From an uncultured Christensenellaceae bacterium (GTDB lineage Bacteria > Bacillota > Clostridia > Christensenellales > Borkfalkiaceae): DNA of 41,678 nt. Each line of letters begins with the position of its first letter. The stretch's first letter is position 1. The DNA is taken from assembly GCA_910588645.1 (NCBI GenBank), contig CAJUOY010000015.1, forward strand, positions 1 through 41,678, in the 5' to 3' direction. Under the pieces are notes generated by a model. It saw only the letters and a program-made list of their open reading frames with translations. It was not told where the DNA came from and made no database searches. The position numbers were made by a program, and so were the translations under genes. Shown piece by piece: positions 15,167 through 22,861 of the stretch.

Positions 15167-15494
15167 GAATTGTATTTTTTGTAAGATCATCGGCGGGGAA
15201 ATTCCCTCTGCAAAGGTATACGAGGACGATAAGATGCTTGTGTTCAAGGACATCGAACCCAAGGCAAAAGTTCATCTGCTTGCGATTGGCAAGGACCATT
15301 TCGGTTTTATATCGGAAATGGACTCTTCTCGCGAAGAGCTTCTCAAGTATATGTTTTCCAAAATTCCCGGCATCGCGGCGGAAAACGGCTGTGAAAACGG
15401 TTATCGCCTGGTTATAAATCAGGGTAAAGACGCGGGGCAAACCGTGTTTCATCTTCACATCCATATAATGGGCGGCGAAACTCTGCCCTGGTAA
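15156..15494 (+). CDS. HIT-family nucleotide-binding hydrolase (HinT-like)
   Basis: A 112-residue histidine triad protein. Family features are the start CIFCKIIGGEIPSAKVYEDD, with two Cys as in zinc-binding HinT, the LVINQGKDAGQTVFHLH stretch, and the catalytic triad HLHIH followed by MGGETLPW. HinT enzymes hydrolyse purine phosphoramidates such as lysyl- or alanyl-adenylate. It overlaps the PrsW-like gene by 11 nt and closes the operon. In many Clostridia the HIT gene follows mtaB directly; here the protease sits between them. Confidence 0.93.
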   Translation: MKDKNCIFCKIIGGEIPSAKVYEDDKMLVFKDIEPKAKVHLLAIGKDHFGFISEMDSSREELLKYMFSKIPGIAAENGCENGYRLVINQGKDAGQTVFHLHIHIMGGETLPW

Positions 15495-15507
15495 TTTAAA
15501 AAAATCA

Positions 15508-15536
15508 TTGCAAAGGCTTGCGCGGTGTGGTAAAAT
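15508..15536 (+). promoter_or_regulatory. SigA-type promoter upstream of alr
   Basis: TTGCAA (15508-15513), 17 bp and TAAAAT (15531-15536). It would give a 35-nt leader without a Shine-Dalgarno. Confidence 0.6.
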
Positions 15537-15542
15537 AGCTCT

Positions 15543-15571
15543 ATACAAATTTTCGGTTTACGGCATATAAT
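15543..15571 (+). promoter_or_regulatory. Second possible alr promoter, leaderless
   Basis: A consensus TATAAT (15566-15571) is followed by exactly 6 nt and the alr ATG. The -35 region at 15543-15548 (ATACAA) is poor, so activity is uncertain. Confidence 0.4.
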
Positions 15572-15577
15572 TTTGGT

Positions 15578-16552
15578 ATGCAGAAAACTTTGTCCGTAAT
15601 CGATTTGCAGGCTATACGCCGCAACGCTTTAAAAATACGATCCGTTCTCGGTAAGCGAAAATTTTTCGCGGTCGTCAAGGCCGACGCTTACGGTCACGGC
15701 GGCGAGGAGGTTTCCCGCGCTATAGAGGACGTAGTAGATTATTTTTGCGTTGCGATAATGGAGGAGGGGGTAAAACTCCGTGTAGCGGGCGTAAGCAAGC
15801 CCGTACTCGTTTTTACTCCTCCGCTCGACGGGTACGACGTTGACCGCGCGGCGTTTTACAATTTAACGCTTACGGTAAACTCCGTTCAAACGGCAAAACT
15901 TGCTTGCGGGTTGCCCTGCCATATCAAAGTCAACACGGGTATGAACCGCAACGGCTGTAATTTAACGGATCTTGCGGACGTGCTTTCCGCTTTGGATAAA
16001 TCGTCCGTTTCAGGCGTTTATTCGCATCTCTACGCGCCTGAAAGCGCGTTTGCAAGCGAAAGACAACTTGCGCTTTTCAACGCGGCGGAAAAGGCGGTAA
16101 AGGAAGTCTGTCCCAATTCGTGCGCGCACATTTCCGCAAGCGGCGGACTGCTGCGCGGCGGCGCATATTTAAAGGACGGCGCAAGGTGCGGCATACTTTT
16201 ATACGGTTATGCGCCTTCGGGATTTTCCCGTATAGGTTACGAAAGAGCTTTAAAAGTGTACGCAAGGCGCGCTCAGACGACAGAATTTATCGGCGGCGGC
16301 GTGGGGTACAATTTTGCGGACAAAAAGTACGGGGAACTGAACGTCTACCGTCTGGGCTATGCGGACGGATTTTTCCGCGGGGTGCCTCTCGGCGAAAAGA
16401 CGCTGTGTATGGACGCGTTTATAAAGAACGGCGGAAGTGAAACGGAGATTGTTATGGACGACGCCGACAGATACGCCGCGCGTGCGGGGACTATCTCTTA
16501 CGAGGTGTTAACTTCGGTAACACGGCGGTCGGAAAGAATTTATGAAAGATGA
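15578..16552 (+). CDS. alr: Alanine racemase (PLP, fold type III)
   Basis: A 324-residue enzyme interconverting L- and D-alanine for peptidoglycan. The PLP lysine is K34 in AVVKADAYGHGG. NTGMNRNG carries the conserved Arg. SGVYSHLYAPE and GARCGILLYGYAPS follow, and the second catalytic base, Tyr, is in GGVGYNF. The end ISYEVLTSVTRRSERIY is the usual C-terminal domain motif. It is shorter than the 360-390 residues common in the family, mostly through compact loops; no core motif is missing. No ribosome site precedes the ATG. It is the first gene of a six-gene overlapping operon, overlapping the next gene by 11 nt. Confidence 0.92.
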   Translation: MQKTLSVIDLQAIRRNALKIRSVLGKRKFFAVVKADAYGHGGEEVSRAIEDVVDYFCVAIMEEGVKLRVAGVSKPVLVFTPPLDGYDVDRAAFYNLTLTVNSVQTAKLACGLPCHIKVNTGMNRNGCNLTDLADVLSALDKSSVSGVYSHLYAPESAFASERQLALFNAAEKAVKEVCPNSCAHISASGGLLRGGAYLKDGARCGILLYGYAPSGFSRIGYERALKVYARRAQTTEFIGGGVGYNFADKKYGELNVYRLGYADGFFRGVPLGEKTLCMDAFIKNGGSETEIVMDDADRYAARAGTISYEVLTSVTRRSERIYER

Positions 16553-17081
16553 ATTGCGCATAAAACTTAAAAGAAGGCGCGGCCTTTTTTCGGGCGAAGA
16601 GCGGGTCGACGCAGACGGAAAAATTTTTGAAAATTTTTTTTCGAAATACGGCGGATACCAAAGTTTTTTTATCTATAATTCTTTCGGCTCGGAGGCGGAT
16701 ACGCGGCGGATCGTTCGCCGCCTGATCAATGAGGGGAAAAAAGTACTTCTTCCGAGGGTGGAAGGCGATATTATAGTGCCGGTGTCTTACGGGGAAACAA
16801 CCGTCGGGGCTTACGGAATAGAGGAGCCTGTCGGCGTCCCTTATCAAGGGGATATAGACGTCATAGTCGCGCCTTTGCTTGCCGTGAACGGCCGCGGCTA
16901 TAGGATTGGTTACGGTAAGGGATATTACGACAGATTTTTTAAAGGCAGTTCCGCCCTTAAAGTCGGGCTCGGATATTCCTTTCAGTCGGTTGAATTCGAC
17001 GAGGACGTGTGGGACGAGCCTTTGGACGAATATCTTTTTGAAAGAGGCGTAATTCGTTTCGGCGGGGAGCGGAATAAATGA
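16542..17081 (+). CDS. 5-formyltetrahydrofolate cyclo-ligase
   Basis: A 179-residue ATP-dependent enzyme that converts 5-formyl-THF to 5,10-methenyl-THF, recovering folate from an inhibitory form. Family landmarks are the basic start RIKLKRRRG, the central SEADTRRIVRRLINEGKKV and LLPRV, and the signature GYRIGYGKGYYDRF, whose glycine-rich turn binds ATP and substrate. DVIVAPLLAVNGRGYRIG is typical. The length is normal (about 180-200). It overlaps alr at the start and rsmD by an ATGA at the end. Confidence 0.93.
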   Translation: MKDELRIKLKRRRGLFSGEERVDADGKIFENFFSKYGGYQSFFIYNSFGSEADTRRIVRRLINEGKKVLLPRVEGDIIVPVSYGETTVGAYGIEEPVGVPYQGDIDVIVAPLLAVNGRGYRIGYGKGYYDRFFKGSSALKVGLGYSFQSVEFDEDVWDEPLDEYLFERGVIRFGGERNK

Positions 17082-17611
17082 GAATAATCAGCGGAAAATA
17101 CAGGGGAATGAAGCTTGCGGGGTTCGAGGGTACGGAAATAAGGCCTACCGCGGACAGAGTCAAGGAAAGCCTGTTCAATATACTTTACGGGCGGGTTGCG
17201 GGAACGCGCGTGCTCGATCTGTTTTGCGGGAGCGGCAGCCTCGGGATAGAGTGCCTTTCCCGCGGTGCGGAATTTGTACACTTCAACGATATTTCGGCGG
17301 AGAGCACGTCTCTTTTAAAGAAAAATCTCAAAAAGTTGGGGGAAGAGAACTTCGCCGTCACCAATACCGATTACTCGTCCTGCCTTGCAAGGGCGGGGAA
17401 ATTCGATCTGATATTTATCGATCCGCCCTATAAACTCGATATAGGCATACGAGCGATAGAAACAATCGGTGCAAGCGGGTTGCTTCTCAGTGGCGGTACC
17501 GCGGTGTTCGAAAGGGACAGGCCGTTCGAAGGTACGGTCGGCGGGCTTGAAATTATTGACGAGAGAAAGTACGGCAAAACTTATTTGACTTTTTTCGGGG
17601 TGAGTAAATGA
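17078..17611 (+). CDS. rsmD: 16S rRNA (guanine-966-N2)-methyltransferase
   Basis: A 177-residue SAM-dependent methyltransferase acting on G966 of 16S rRNA. It opens MRIISGKYRGMKLAGF, then IRPTADRVKESLFNIL. The SAM loop is VLDLFCGSGSLGIECLSRGA, and the catalytic motif IV is LIFIDPPYKL. The rsmD-coaD pair, joined here by an ATGA overlap at 17608-17611, is one of the more conserved neighbourhoods in bacteria and supports both calls. Confidence 0.95.
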   Translation: MRIISGKYRGMKLAGFEGTEIRPTADRVKESLFNILYGRVAGTRVLDLFCGSGSLGIECLSRGAEFVHFNDISAESTSLLKKNLKKLGEENFAVTNTDYSSCLARAGKFDLIFIDPPYKLDIGIRAIETIGASGLLLSGGTAVFERDRPFEGTVGGLEIIDERKYGKTYLTFFGVSK

Positions 17612-18096
17612 AAAAATGCGTTTTTGCGGGCACGTTCGATCCGCCCACGCGCGGGCACTTGCGGATTATAGAAAAGTGCCTTGAAATATTCGACGGAGTG
17701 ACGGTTGCCGTTATGGTCAATCCCGATAAAGTGCCTTTAATTTCGGTCGGGGACAGGGAACGGCTTTTAAAAAAGCTGTTTTCGGGGGATAAGCGCGTAA
17801 AAGTAAGAACCTTTTGCGGCGCGGCGGTAGATCTTCTCAATGAGGAGAATACGCGCTTTTACGTGCGGGGCGTGCGGAATACGGTGGACTTCGAGTACGA
17901 AAACGGCGACCGCTTTGCAAGTGAAAAGCTTATGCCCGATCTTATCACCATATACATTCCCGCAGATCAGGACGACCTGCACATAAGCTCGTCTATAGTC
18001 AGAAATTCGGTCAGGTTCGGCAAAGATTACGCGGACTATATTCCCGAAAGCATATTAAACGAATTACGGCAAATTTTGGAGAAAAAAGATGTTTGA
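17608..18096 (+). CDS. coaD: Phosphopantetheine adenylyltransferase
   Basis: A 162-residue nucleotidyltransferase making dephospho-CoA from 4'-phosphopantetheine and ATP. The HxGH-type site is FAGTFDPPTRGHL (T9, H17); most CoaD proteins have SFDPxTxGH. YVRGVRNTVDFEYE binds the substrates, and DDLHISSSIVRN is the late ISSxxVR motif. The length is standard. It overlaps the DAHP synthase start by 8 nt. Confidence 0.95.
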   Translation: MKKCVFAGTFDPPTRGHLRIIEKCLEIFDGVTVAVMVNPDKVPLISVGDRERLLKKLFSGDKRVKVRTFCGAAVDLLNEENTRFYVRGVRNTVDFEYENGDRFASEKLMPDLITIYIPADQDDLHISSSIVRNSVRFGKDYADYIPESILNELRQILEKKDV

Positions 18097-19111
18097 AAAA
18101 CAGATAAAGATTCCTTCGCACATAGAAATAATAGAAAATAAACCTCTGCCCGAAAGCCTTAAAAAAATCAAGGCGGAAAGGGACAAGCTGGTTGCCGACG
18201 TAATAACGGGCGCAAGCAACAAGTTGCTTATAATAGTTGGCCCCTGCTCCGCGCACGAGGCGAAACCCGTTTTGGAATACGTCGAAAGGCTGGGTAAGCT
18301 CAATTTAAAAGTCGGCGAAAAGTTGGTTCTGGTTCCGAGACTCTATACTAACAAGCCCCGCACACGCGGCGTGGGCTACAAGGGAATGTTTTCCCAGCCC
18401 GATCCCTCCAAGTCCGAGGATATTTTAAAGGGCATTTACGCTATAAGGGATCTCAATATCAACGCGATAGAGGCAAGCGGATTGACCGCCGCGGACGAAA
18501 TGCTCTATCCCGAAAATATCCATTATGTGGAAGATCTTCTCTCCTATATCGCCGTCGGCGCAAGATCGAGCGAAAATCAGATGCACAGGCTGGTCGCCAG
18601 CGGTATCGACGTGCCCGTCGGGGTTAAAAATCCTATGAGCGGCTCGGTATTGGTGCTGCTGAACTCGGTCTACGCGGCGCAGAGCGGTCAGGTGTTCAAG
18701 TTGAACGGCTGGCAGGTAAAAACTCATGGCAACCCTCTTGCACACAGTATTCTGCGCGGAGCCGTGGACGGTTACGGCAACGACATACCCAATTTCCACT
18801 ATGAAACGGTAATGCAGGTTGCGGAAGGCTACGCAAAATCGGGAATGAAAAACCCTGCGATAATAATCGACGCCAACCATTCCAACAGCGGTAAAAAATT
18901 CAAACAGCAGATAAGAATTTGCGAAGAGGTCATGCAGAACCGCAGTTACGACAGCGATTTCAAACGCATAGTAAAAGGATTTATGATAGAGAGTTTTATC
19001 GAGGAGGGCAACCAGTGCGAGGATAAGATCTTCGGTAAGTCGATAACCGATCCCTGCCTCGGCTGGGAGGACACCGAAAGGCTCATTTTAGACATAGCGG
19101 AGAAAGTATAA
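18089..19111 (+). CDS. aroG: 3-deoxy-7-phosphoheptulonate (DAHP) synthase, type I (AroF/G/H-like)
   Basis: A 340-residue enzyme condensing phosphoenolpyruvate and erythrose 4-phosphate, the first step of the shikimate pathway. Diagnostic type I segments are LIIVGPCSAHEAKPVLEY, PRTRGVGYKGMFSQPD, ARSSENQMHRLVASG, VGVKNPMSGS and the metal-site IIDANHSNSGKK. It has the N-terminal extension (about residues 1-45) of the feedback-regulated AroF/G/H group, unlike the short AroA-like enzyme of Bacillus. Which aromatic amino acid inhibits it cannot be told. The stop overlaps the pheA ATG by one base (TAATG), suggesting coupled translation and shared use in phenylalanine synthesis. Confidence 0.93.
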   Translation: MFEKQIKIPSHIEIIENKPLPESLKKIKAERDKLVADVITGASNKLLIIVGPCSAHEAKPVLEYVERLGKLNLKVGEKLVLVPRLYTNKPRTRGVGYKGMFSQPDPSKSEDILKGIYAIRDLNINAIEASGLTAADEMLYPENIHYVEDLLSYIAVGARSSENQMHRLVASGIDVPVGVKNPMSGSVLVLLNSVYAAQSGQVFKLNGWQVKTHGNPLAHSILRGAVDGYGNDIPNFHYETVMQVAEGYAKSGMKNPAIIIDANHSNSGKKFKQQIRICEEVMQNRSYDSDFKRIVKGFMIESFIEEGNQCEDKIFGKSITDPCLGWEDTERLILDIAEKV

Positions 19112-19923
19112 TGGAGAAGGTTGCGTACCTCGGGCCTGAGGAAAGTTACTCTTATCTTGCGGCAAAAAAGTTCAGACCGTCCGCCGTTCATATAGCCTAT
19201 CCGTCTTTCAGAAAGGTTTTTAACGCGCTTGATGTGGGAGAATGCGACGCGGCTGCACTGCCCATAGAAAACAGTCTTAACGGCTCGGTTATTGAAAATC
19301 TCGACCTGTTGCAGGCGGCGAAAGACGTGTTTGCGGCGGAGGAAACCAAACTGCCGCTCGATCACAGGCTGGCGTTCTTACAGGGCGCCGACTTAAAGTG
19401 CATAAAGCGTATCTACTCGCACGAACAGCCGCTTGCGCAGTGCGCGGATTATCTGTATAAAAATTTTCCCGATGCAAAACTTATAGCCGCGCCTTCTACT
19501 GCGGCCGGCCTCGATTCGGTTAAAACATCGGAGGACGCGGCCATAGTGGGCGCGCACGTCAGGCGCGACGGTATAGTTTTGTCGTCCCCGAATATAGCGA
19601 ATTATCCCAATAACTTTACGGAATTTTTGCTTGTCCGCAAGGGGAGCGCCGACGCGTCGTTAAAGACGGACAGAATTTTTTTCTCCGTTACCTGCCGTCA
19701 TTCGTCGGGTGCGTTGCTCGACATTCTCGAACCTATGCGTTCGGGCGGTATGAATATGACGAAAATCCAGTCCAGGCCCATAAAGGAAAGTAACGGCGAG
19801 TACAGATTTTTTATAGAAGTGGAGGGCGACTATTCGTTGTCCGAAATCCGAAGCGTGCTTAAAAGCGTGCAGGATAACTCGCTTTCGTTCAGACTTTTGG
19901 GCGCGTACGGTTTAACCGATTAA
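19111..19923 (+). CDS. pheA: Prephenate dehydratase with ACT domain
   Basis: A 270-residue monofunctional prephenate dehydratase, making phenylpyruvate. It starts VAYLGPEESYSYLAA and has the family segment AALPIENSLNGSVIENLDLL. The C-terminal ACT domain (about 190-268) has GALLDILEPMRSGGMNMTKI and QSRPIK, where GALxxxL and ESRP normally bind phenylalanine. The catalytic TRF motif reads NNFTEF here, with Thr kept but Arg replaced by Glu. No chorismate mutase domain is fused. It closes the alr-to-pheA operon and meets ylbJ tail to tail with a 12-nt overlap. Confidence 0.9.
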   Translation: MEKVAYLGPEESYSYLAAKKFRPSAVHIAYPSFRKVFNALDVGECDAAALPIENSLNGSVIENLDLLQAAKDVFAAEETKLPLDHRLAFLQGADLKCIKRIYSHEQPLAQCADYLYKNFPDAKLIAAPSTAAGLDSVKTSEDAAIVGAHVRRDGIVLSSPNIANYPNNFTEFLLVRKGSADASLKTDRIFFSVTCRHSSGALLDILEPMRSGGMNMTKIQSRPIKESNGEYRFFIEVEGDYSLSEIRSVLKSVQDNSLSFRLLGAYGLTD

Positions 19924-20853
19924 AAGAAGTATCAAAAAGCAGAGCGCGGCCTGAATAAATTTAACGCCTATGAACTTAAAGGGGTTTACTCCCACGGGGG
20001 TTAAATATGATAGTTGTTGTAATAAAATGGAGATTCCTCCGAACGTGATAAGAAAACCCGCGAGCGCGGCGGCGAGTTTGCCTCCCGACGCGGCAAGTGC
20101 GCGGCAACCGGTGGTAGCTTCCACAATTCCCGCGCATACGGCGGATGCGGAGCTTTCGTCCATAAAAATTTTCAACACCGTTTCAAGGGGATAGAACAGG
20201 CGGAAATCTGCTATCACCGCCGCCGCAACATAGAAAAAAGCGATAAATCCGCCCGCTACGCAAACGGCGGTGACCGCACCGTAAAACGAGTTGTATAAAA
20301 CGTTTTTGTCGGGCGGAACTCTTTTTGCCGAAGAGCTTTTAGAGGGCTTTGAAAATAGCGAAATCAGGATTGACACCAAAGTTATTGCGGTTACGTGAGC
20401 TATAAGAATTTTCAGGCCCAGTAATTTATCTCCGAACATTTTAAATCCAACGCTTCCGATTATGAACAGCGGTCCGGAAGAAGAGCAAAGATATGCAACT
20501 TTGCCGCAATCGCGGCGGTCGATAACTCCGCTTTCGCAAAATTCTCCTACAACTCTGCTTCCCGCGGGATAGCCGGAGCATACCGCAAGCAGAAAGCAGG
20601 ATGCGGTCGCGGGCGGGAATTTCAACTTTCCCGTAACCCGCTTCAAAGGCAGGGCGGCCTTTTCCGCCACTCCCGATTTTACGAGTATCAGTGTAATTAC
20701 CATAAAGGGGAATAGCGATGGCAGGACGCATTCCGCCCACATAGCAAAGCCCTGAAAACAGCAGTTTACGTACCGTTCGGGAAAGATTATTACCGCGCCC
20801 GCCAGGAATGTCAATGCGACGCACAGAGAAATATAGCTTATAATTCTTTTCAC
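19912..20853 (-). CDS. ylbJ: Sporulation integral membrane protein YlbJ-like (nucleoside-recognition/GATE domain)
   Basis: A 313-residue polytopic membrane protein with about eight helices. YlbJ hallmarks are the WAECVLPSLFPFMV segment, the loop CSGYPAGSRVVGEFCESG, and LCSSSGPLFIIGSVGFKMFG. YlbJ in Bacillus is needed for spore cortex formation. Together with the PdaB-like deacetylase it hints at an endospore lineage. The start is a GTG (20853-20851) with no ribosome site. A TAAAAT lies exactly 6 nt upstream of it. It is convergent with pheA; no hairpin separates them. Confidence 0.83.
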   Translation of the reverse strand: MKRIISYISLCVALTFLAGAVIIFPERYVNCCFQGFAMWAECVLPSLFPFMVITLILVKSGVAEKAALPLKRVTGKLKFPPATASCFLLAVCSGYPAGSRVVGEFCESGVIDRRDCGKVAYLCSSSGPLFIIGSVGFKMFGDKLLGLKILIAHVTAITLVSILISLFSKPSKSSSAKRVPPDKNVLYNSFYGAVTAVCVAGGFIAFFYVAAAVIADFRLFYPLETVLKIFMDESSASAVCAGIVEATTGCRALAASGGKLAAALAGFLITFGGISILLQQLSYLTPVGVNPFKFIGVKFIQAALCFLILLLIG

Positions 20854-20859
20854 TGATAA

Positions 20860-20889
20860 ATTTTATTGCGAAGTTCTGTCGTTTATGAA
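20860..20889 (-). promoter_or_regulatory. Possible ylbJ promoter, leaderless
   Basis: On the minus strand TTCATA (20889-20884), 18 bp and TAAAAT (20865-20860), then 6 nt and the GTG start. The -35 match is weak. Confidence 0.35.
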
Positions 20890-20917
20890 TGAAACAGACC
20901 GCAGGAGAGTATGAAAT

Positions 20918-22093
20918 ATGATAAAGTTTTCTTATGCCGACGGCACGGAGATCTGCGACTATGCCGACGGCAATATAACAAAGCGGCAGAGCAAGTTTAT
21001 TGAAAATTACAAAAACAACGCCTTGAATGCCGAGAGGGCCAAGAGCTGGAAGCACAGCGGGGAGGGCGCTATGTTCCGCGGCGACGTCAGGCCCGGTGAA
21101 GAGAGAGAAGTATTCAGGGCGTCCGTAAACGGCGTTTATCCTTTAAACGACTGTGAGACCGTCTATTCCTTTTCTATTAACGGCACGTCGGGGATATATA
21201 AGACGGATACAGGCAATGAAAAATCTCCCGAAGTACATATAATCAGTTCGGTAGACGGGGAGTTCTCGGGCGGCTGTCTGGACGCGGATAAGGGTATATT
21301 GGTCTGTTCCGTTGCAAGAAACGACATTAACGCCGATATAGCGGTGTTCGATACCGCGACGGGGGACTATAAGACCGTGACGGACGGCGATACTTTCGAC
21401 TACGATCCTTTTATTTCTCCCGACAACGCCAATATTATTTATTTTGCCTCCCGCGGCGCGGGCAGGGACGCGAACGGTAATTTTGTAAAGTATTCAAACG
21501 CTTCGATATGCAAAATGGATCTTTCTGCGCTCACGGTCGAGGAGGCGGCTTCGTCGGAAAAGCTCAATTACATAAAGCCCGTGTTTTTCGACGGGAAGCT
21601 ATATGCTATAACGACGCCCGTTAAGGAGAAAAAGACAAATCCCGTTCTCGAAATATTGTTAATTCCTTTCCGCATAGTACAGGCGATAGCAAATTTTATC
21701 AACGCGTTTGTCACTATGTTTACGGGTAAAAGCCTTGCTTCGGGCGGAAGCAATCCCGCAAAGGGCAGGGAGTTTGACAGCAGAAAGGAGTATATCAAGG
21801 GCAATTTAATAAACTATGAAACCGAGCTCAAAAACAATGCTCGCAAAAAGGATAAGGATTACGGCTTTATACCTTCGTCATGGAAGCTTGTCGAGGTGGA
21901 GAGCGGCTCAGTTATAAAGAGCGGAGTCGCCGATTACGATATACTTGAGGACGGCACGTTTATAGTTACAAACGGCAGACGGATTTTTGCGGTAAAGGAC
22001 GGCAAAACGCAAAAACTTTGCAATACCGAAAAATGTCTCGTACTCGGTTGCAGACACTCCTCGCGCGGCAAGTCCGATTTGTTCGGCTTTTAA
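20918..22093 (+). CDS. Protein of unknown function with beta-propeller-like repeats
   Basis: A 391-residue protein I do not recognise. The first 60 residues are charged and helical. Residues about 60-220 read like TolB/WD40-type propeller blades: GGCLDADKGILVCSVARND, IAVFDTATGDYKTV, and DYDPFISPDNANIIYFASR, where 'D-x-PxxSPDxxxIxY' is a common blade motif. A hydrophobic, amphipathic insert (about 244-270) is followed by a charged linker. A last blade-like stretch follows (VADYDILEDGTFIVTNGRRIFAV). There is no signal peptide or clear membrane helix. AGGAG lies 10 nt before the ATG. It stands alone between divergent ylbJ and hpt. A scaffold or sensor role is only a guess from the fold. Confidence 0.7.
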   Translation: MIKFSYADGTEICDYADGNITKRQSKFIENYKNNALNAERAKSWKHSGEGAMFRGDVRPGEEREVFRASVNGVYPLNDCETVYSFSINGTSGIYKTDTGNEKSPEVHIISSVDGEFSGGCLDADKGILVCSVARNDINADIAVFDTATGDYKTVTDGDTFDYDPFISPDNANIIYFASRGAGRDANGNFVKYSNASICKMDLSALTVEEAASSEKLNYIKPVFFDGKLYAITTPVKEKKTNPVLEILLIPFRIVQAIANFINAFVTMFTGKSLASGGSNPAKGREFDSRKEYIKGNLINYETELKNNARKKDKDYGFIPSSWKLVEVESGSVIKSGVADYDILEDGTFIVTNGRRIFAVKDGKTQKLCNTEKCLVLGCRHSSRGKSDLFGF

Positions 22094-22113
22094 AAAAATT
22101 CGGTTAAATTTTC

Positions 22114-22142
22114 TTGACAAAAATATTTATTTACGGTTATAC
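22114..22142 (+). promoter_or_regulatory. SigA-type promoter of hpt
   Basis: TTGACA (22114-22119), 17 bp and TTATAC (22137-22142). The leader is about 60 nt. Confidence 0.7.
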
Positions 22143-22208
22143 TTTTAAACGGTAAATTGTTACAATTTGTCGAAAAATGATTTTAAAAATGCGGAAAAGG
22201 AGAAAGCA

Positions 22209-22754
22209 ATGTCAATGCATCCCGACTGCGAGCGCATTATGCTCACCGAAGAACAGCTCAAAAACAGAGTAAGACAAGTCGCTTTGGAAGTGGACAAGGA
22301 GTATGAAAATAAAAAACCCCTCGTTCTTGGAATTTTGAAGGGCAGCATAATATTTTATGCCGATTTTATTCGTTTTCTCTCTATGCCCGTCGAACTCGAT
22401 TTTATGGCTGTATCAAGCTATGGTTCGGGAGCTGTATCATCGGGAAAACTCAATATAAAGAAGGATCTCGACAGGAACGTCGCCGGCAGAGACGTTATAA
22501 TCGTCGAGGATATTATTGACAGCGGATTTACGCTTGCTAATTTAAAAACTCTTCTGTACGAGCGCGGCGCGTTATCCGTCAAAATAGTTACTCTTTTGAA
22601 CAAGGCCGAACGGCGCGAGTACGACGTTGCTCCCGACTGGAACTGCTTCGATATCGAGAACGAATTTGTTATCGGTTACGGTCTTGACTACAACGAGCAG
22701 TACAGGCATCTTCCATATATCGGTATTTTAAAACGCAGCGTATACGAAAAATAA
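22209..22754 (+). CDS. hpt: Hypoxanthine phosphoribosyltransferase
   Basis: A 181-residue purine salvage enzyme making IMP or GMP from hypoxanthine or guanine and PRPP. The PRPP loop VIIVEDIIDSGFTLANL is diagnostic. LVLGILKGSIIFYADF, MAVSSYGSGAVSSGKLNIKK (the flexible loop) and FVIGYGLDYNEQYRHLPYIG match the family. The ATG at 22209 has AGGAG 6 nt upstream. A start at 22167 is open but adds an unneeded 14 residues without a ribosome site. It has its own promoter and appears monocistronic. Confidence 0.95.
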   Translation: MSMHPDCERIMLTEEQLKNRVRQVALEVDKEYENKKPLVLGILKGSIIFYADFIRFLSMPVELDFMAVSSYGSGAVSSGKLNIKKDLDRNVAGRDVIIVEDIIDSGFTLANLKTLLYERGALSVKIVTLLNKAERREYDVAPDWNCFDIENEFVIGYGLDYNEQYRHLPYIGILKRSVYEK

Positions 22755-22861
22755 TACGTACGGCATAAAATTTTTACCGATATGATGATAATTGTGTAAA
22801 AATTAATTATACTAATCCTATATAGAAAATTCAGATATATTTACTTTATTACGGAGGCAAA

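Noticed and set aside
20441..21055. Minus-strand frame of 204 codons across the ylbJ start
   Set aside because: It overlaps the well-supported ylbJ and the start of the 20918 gene and has no family features.
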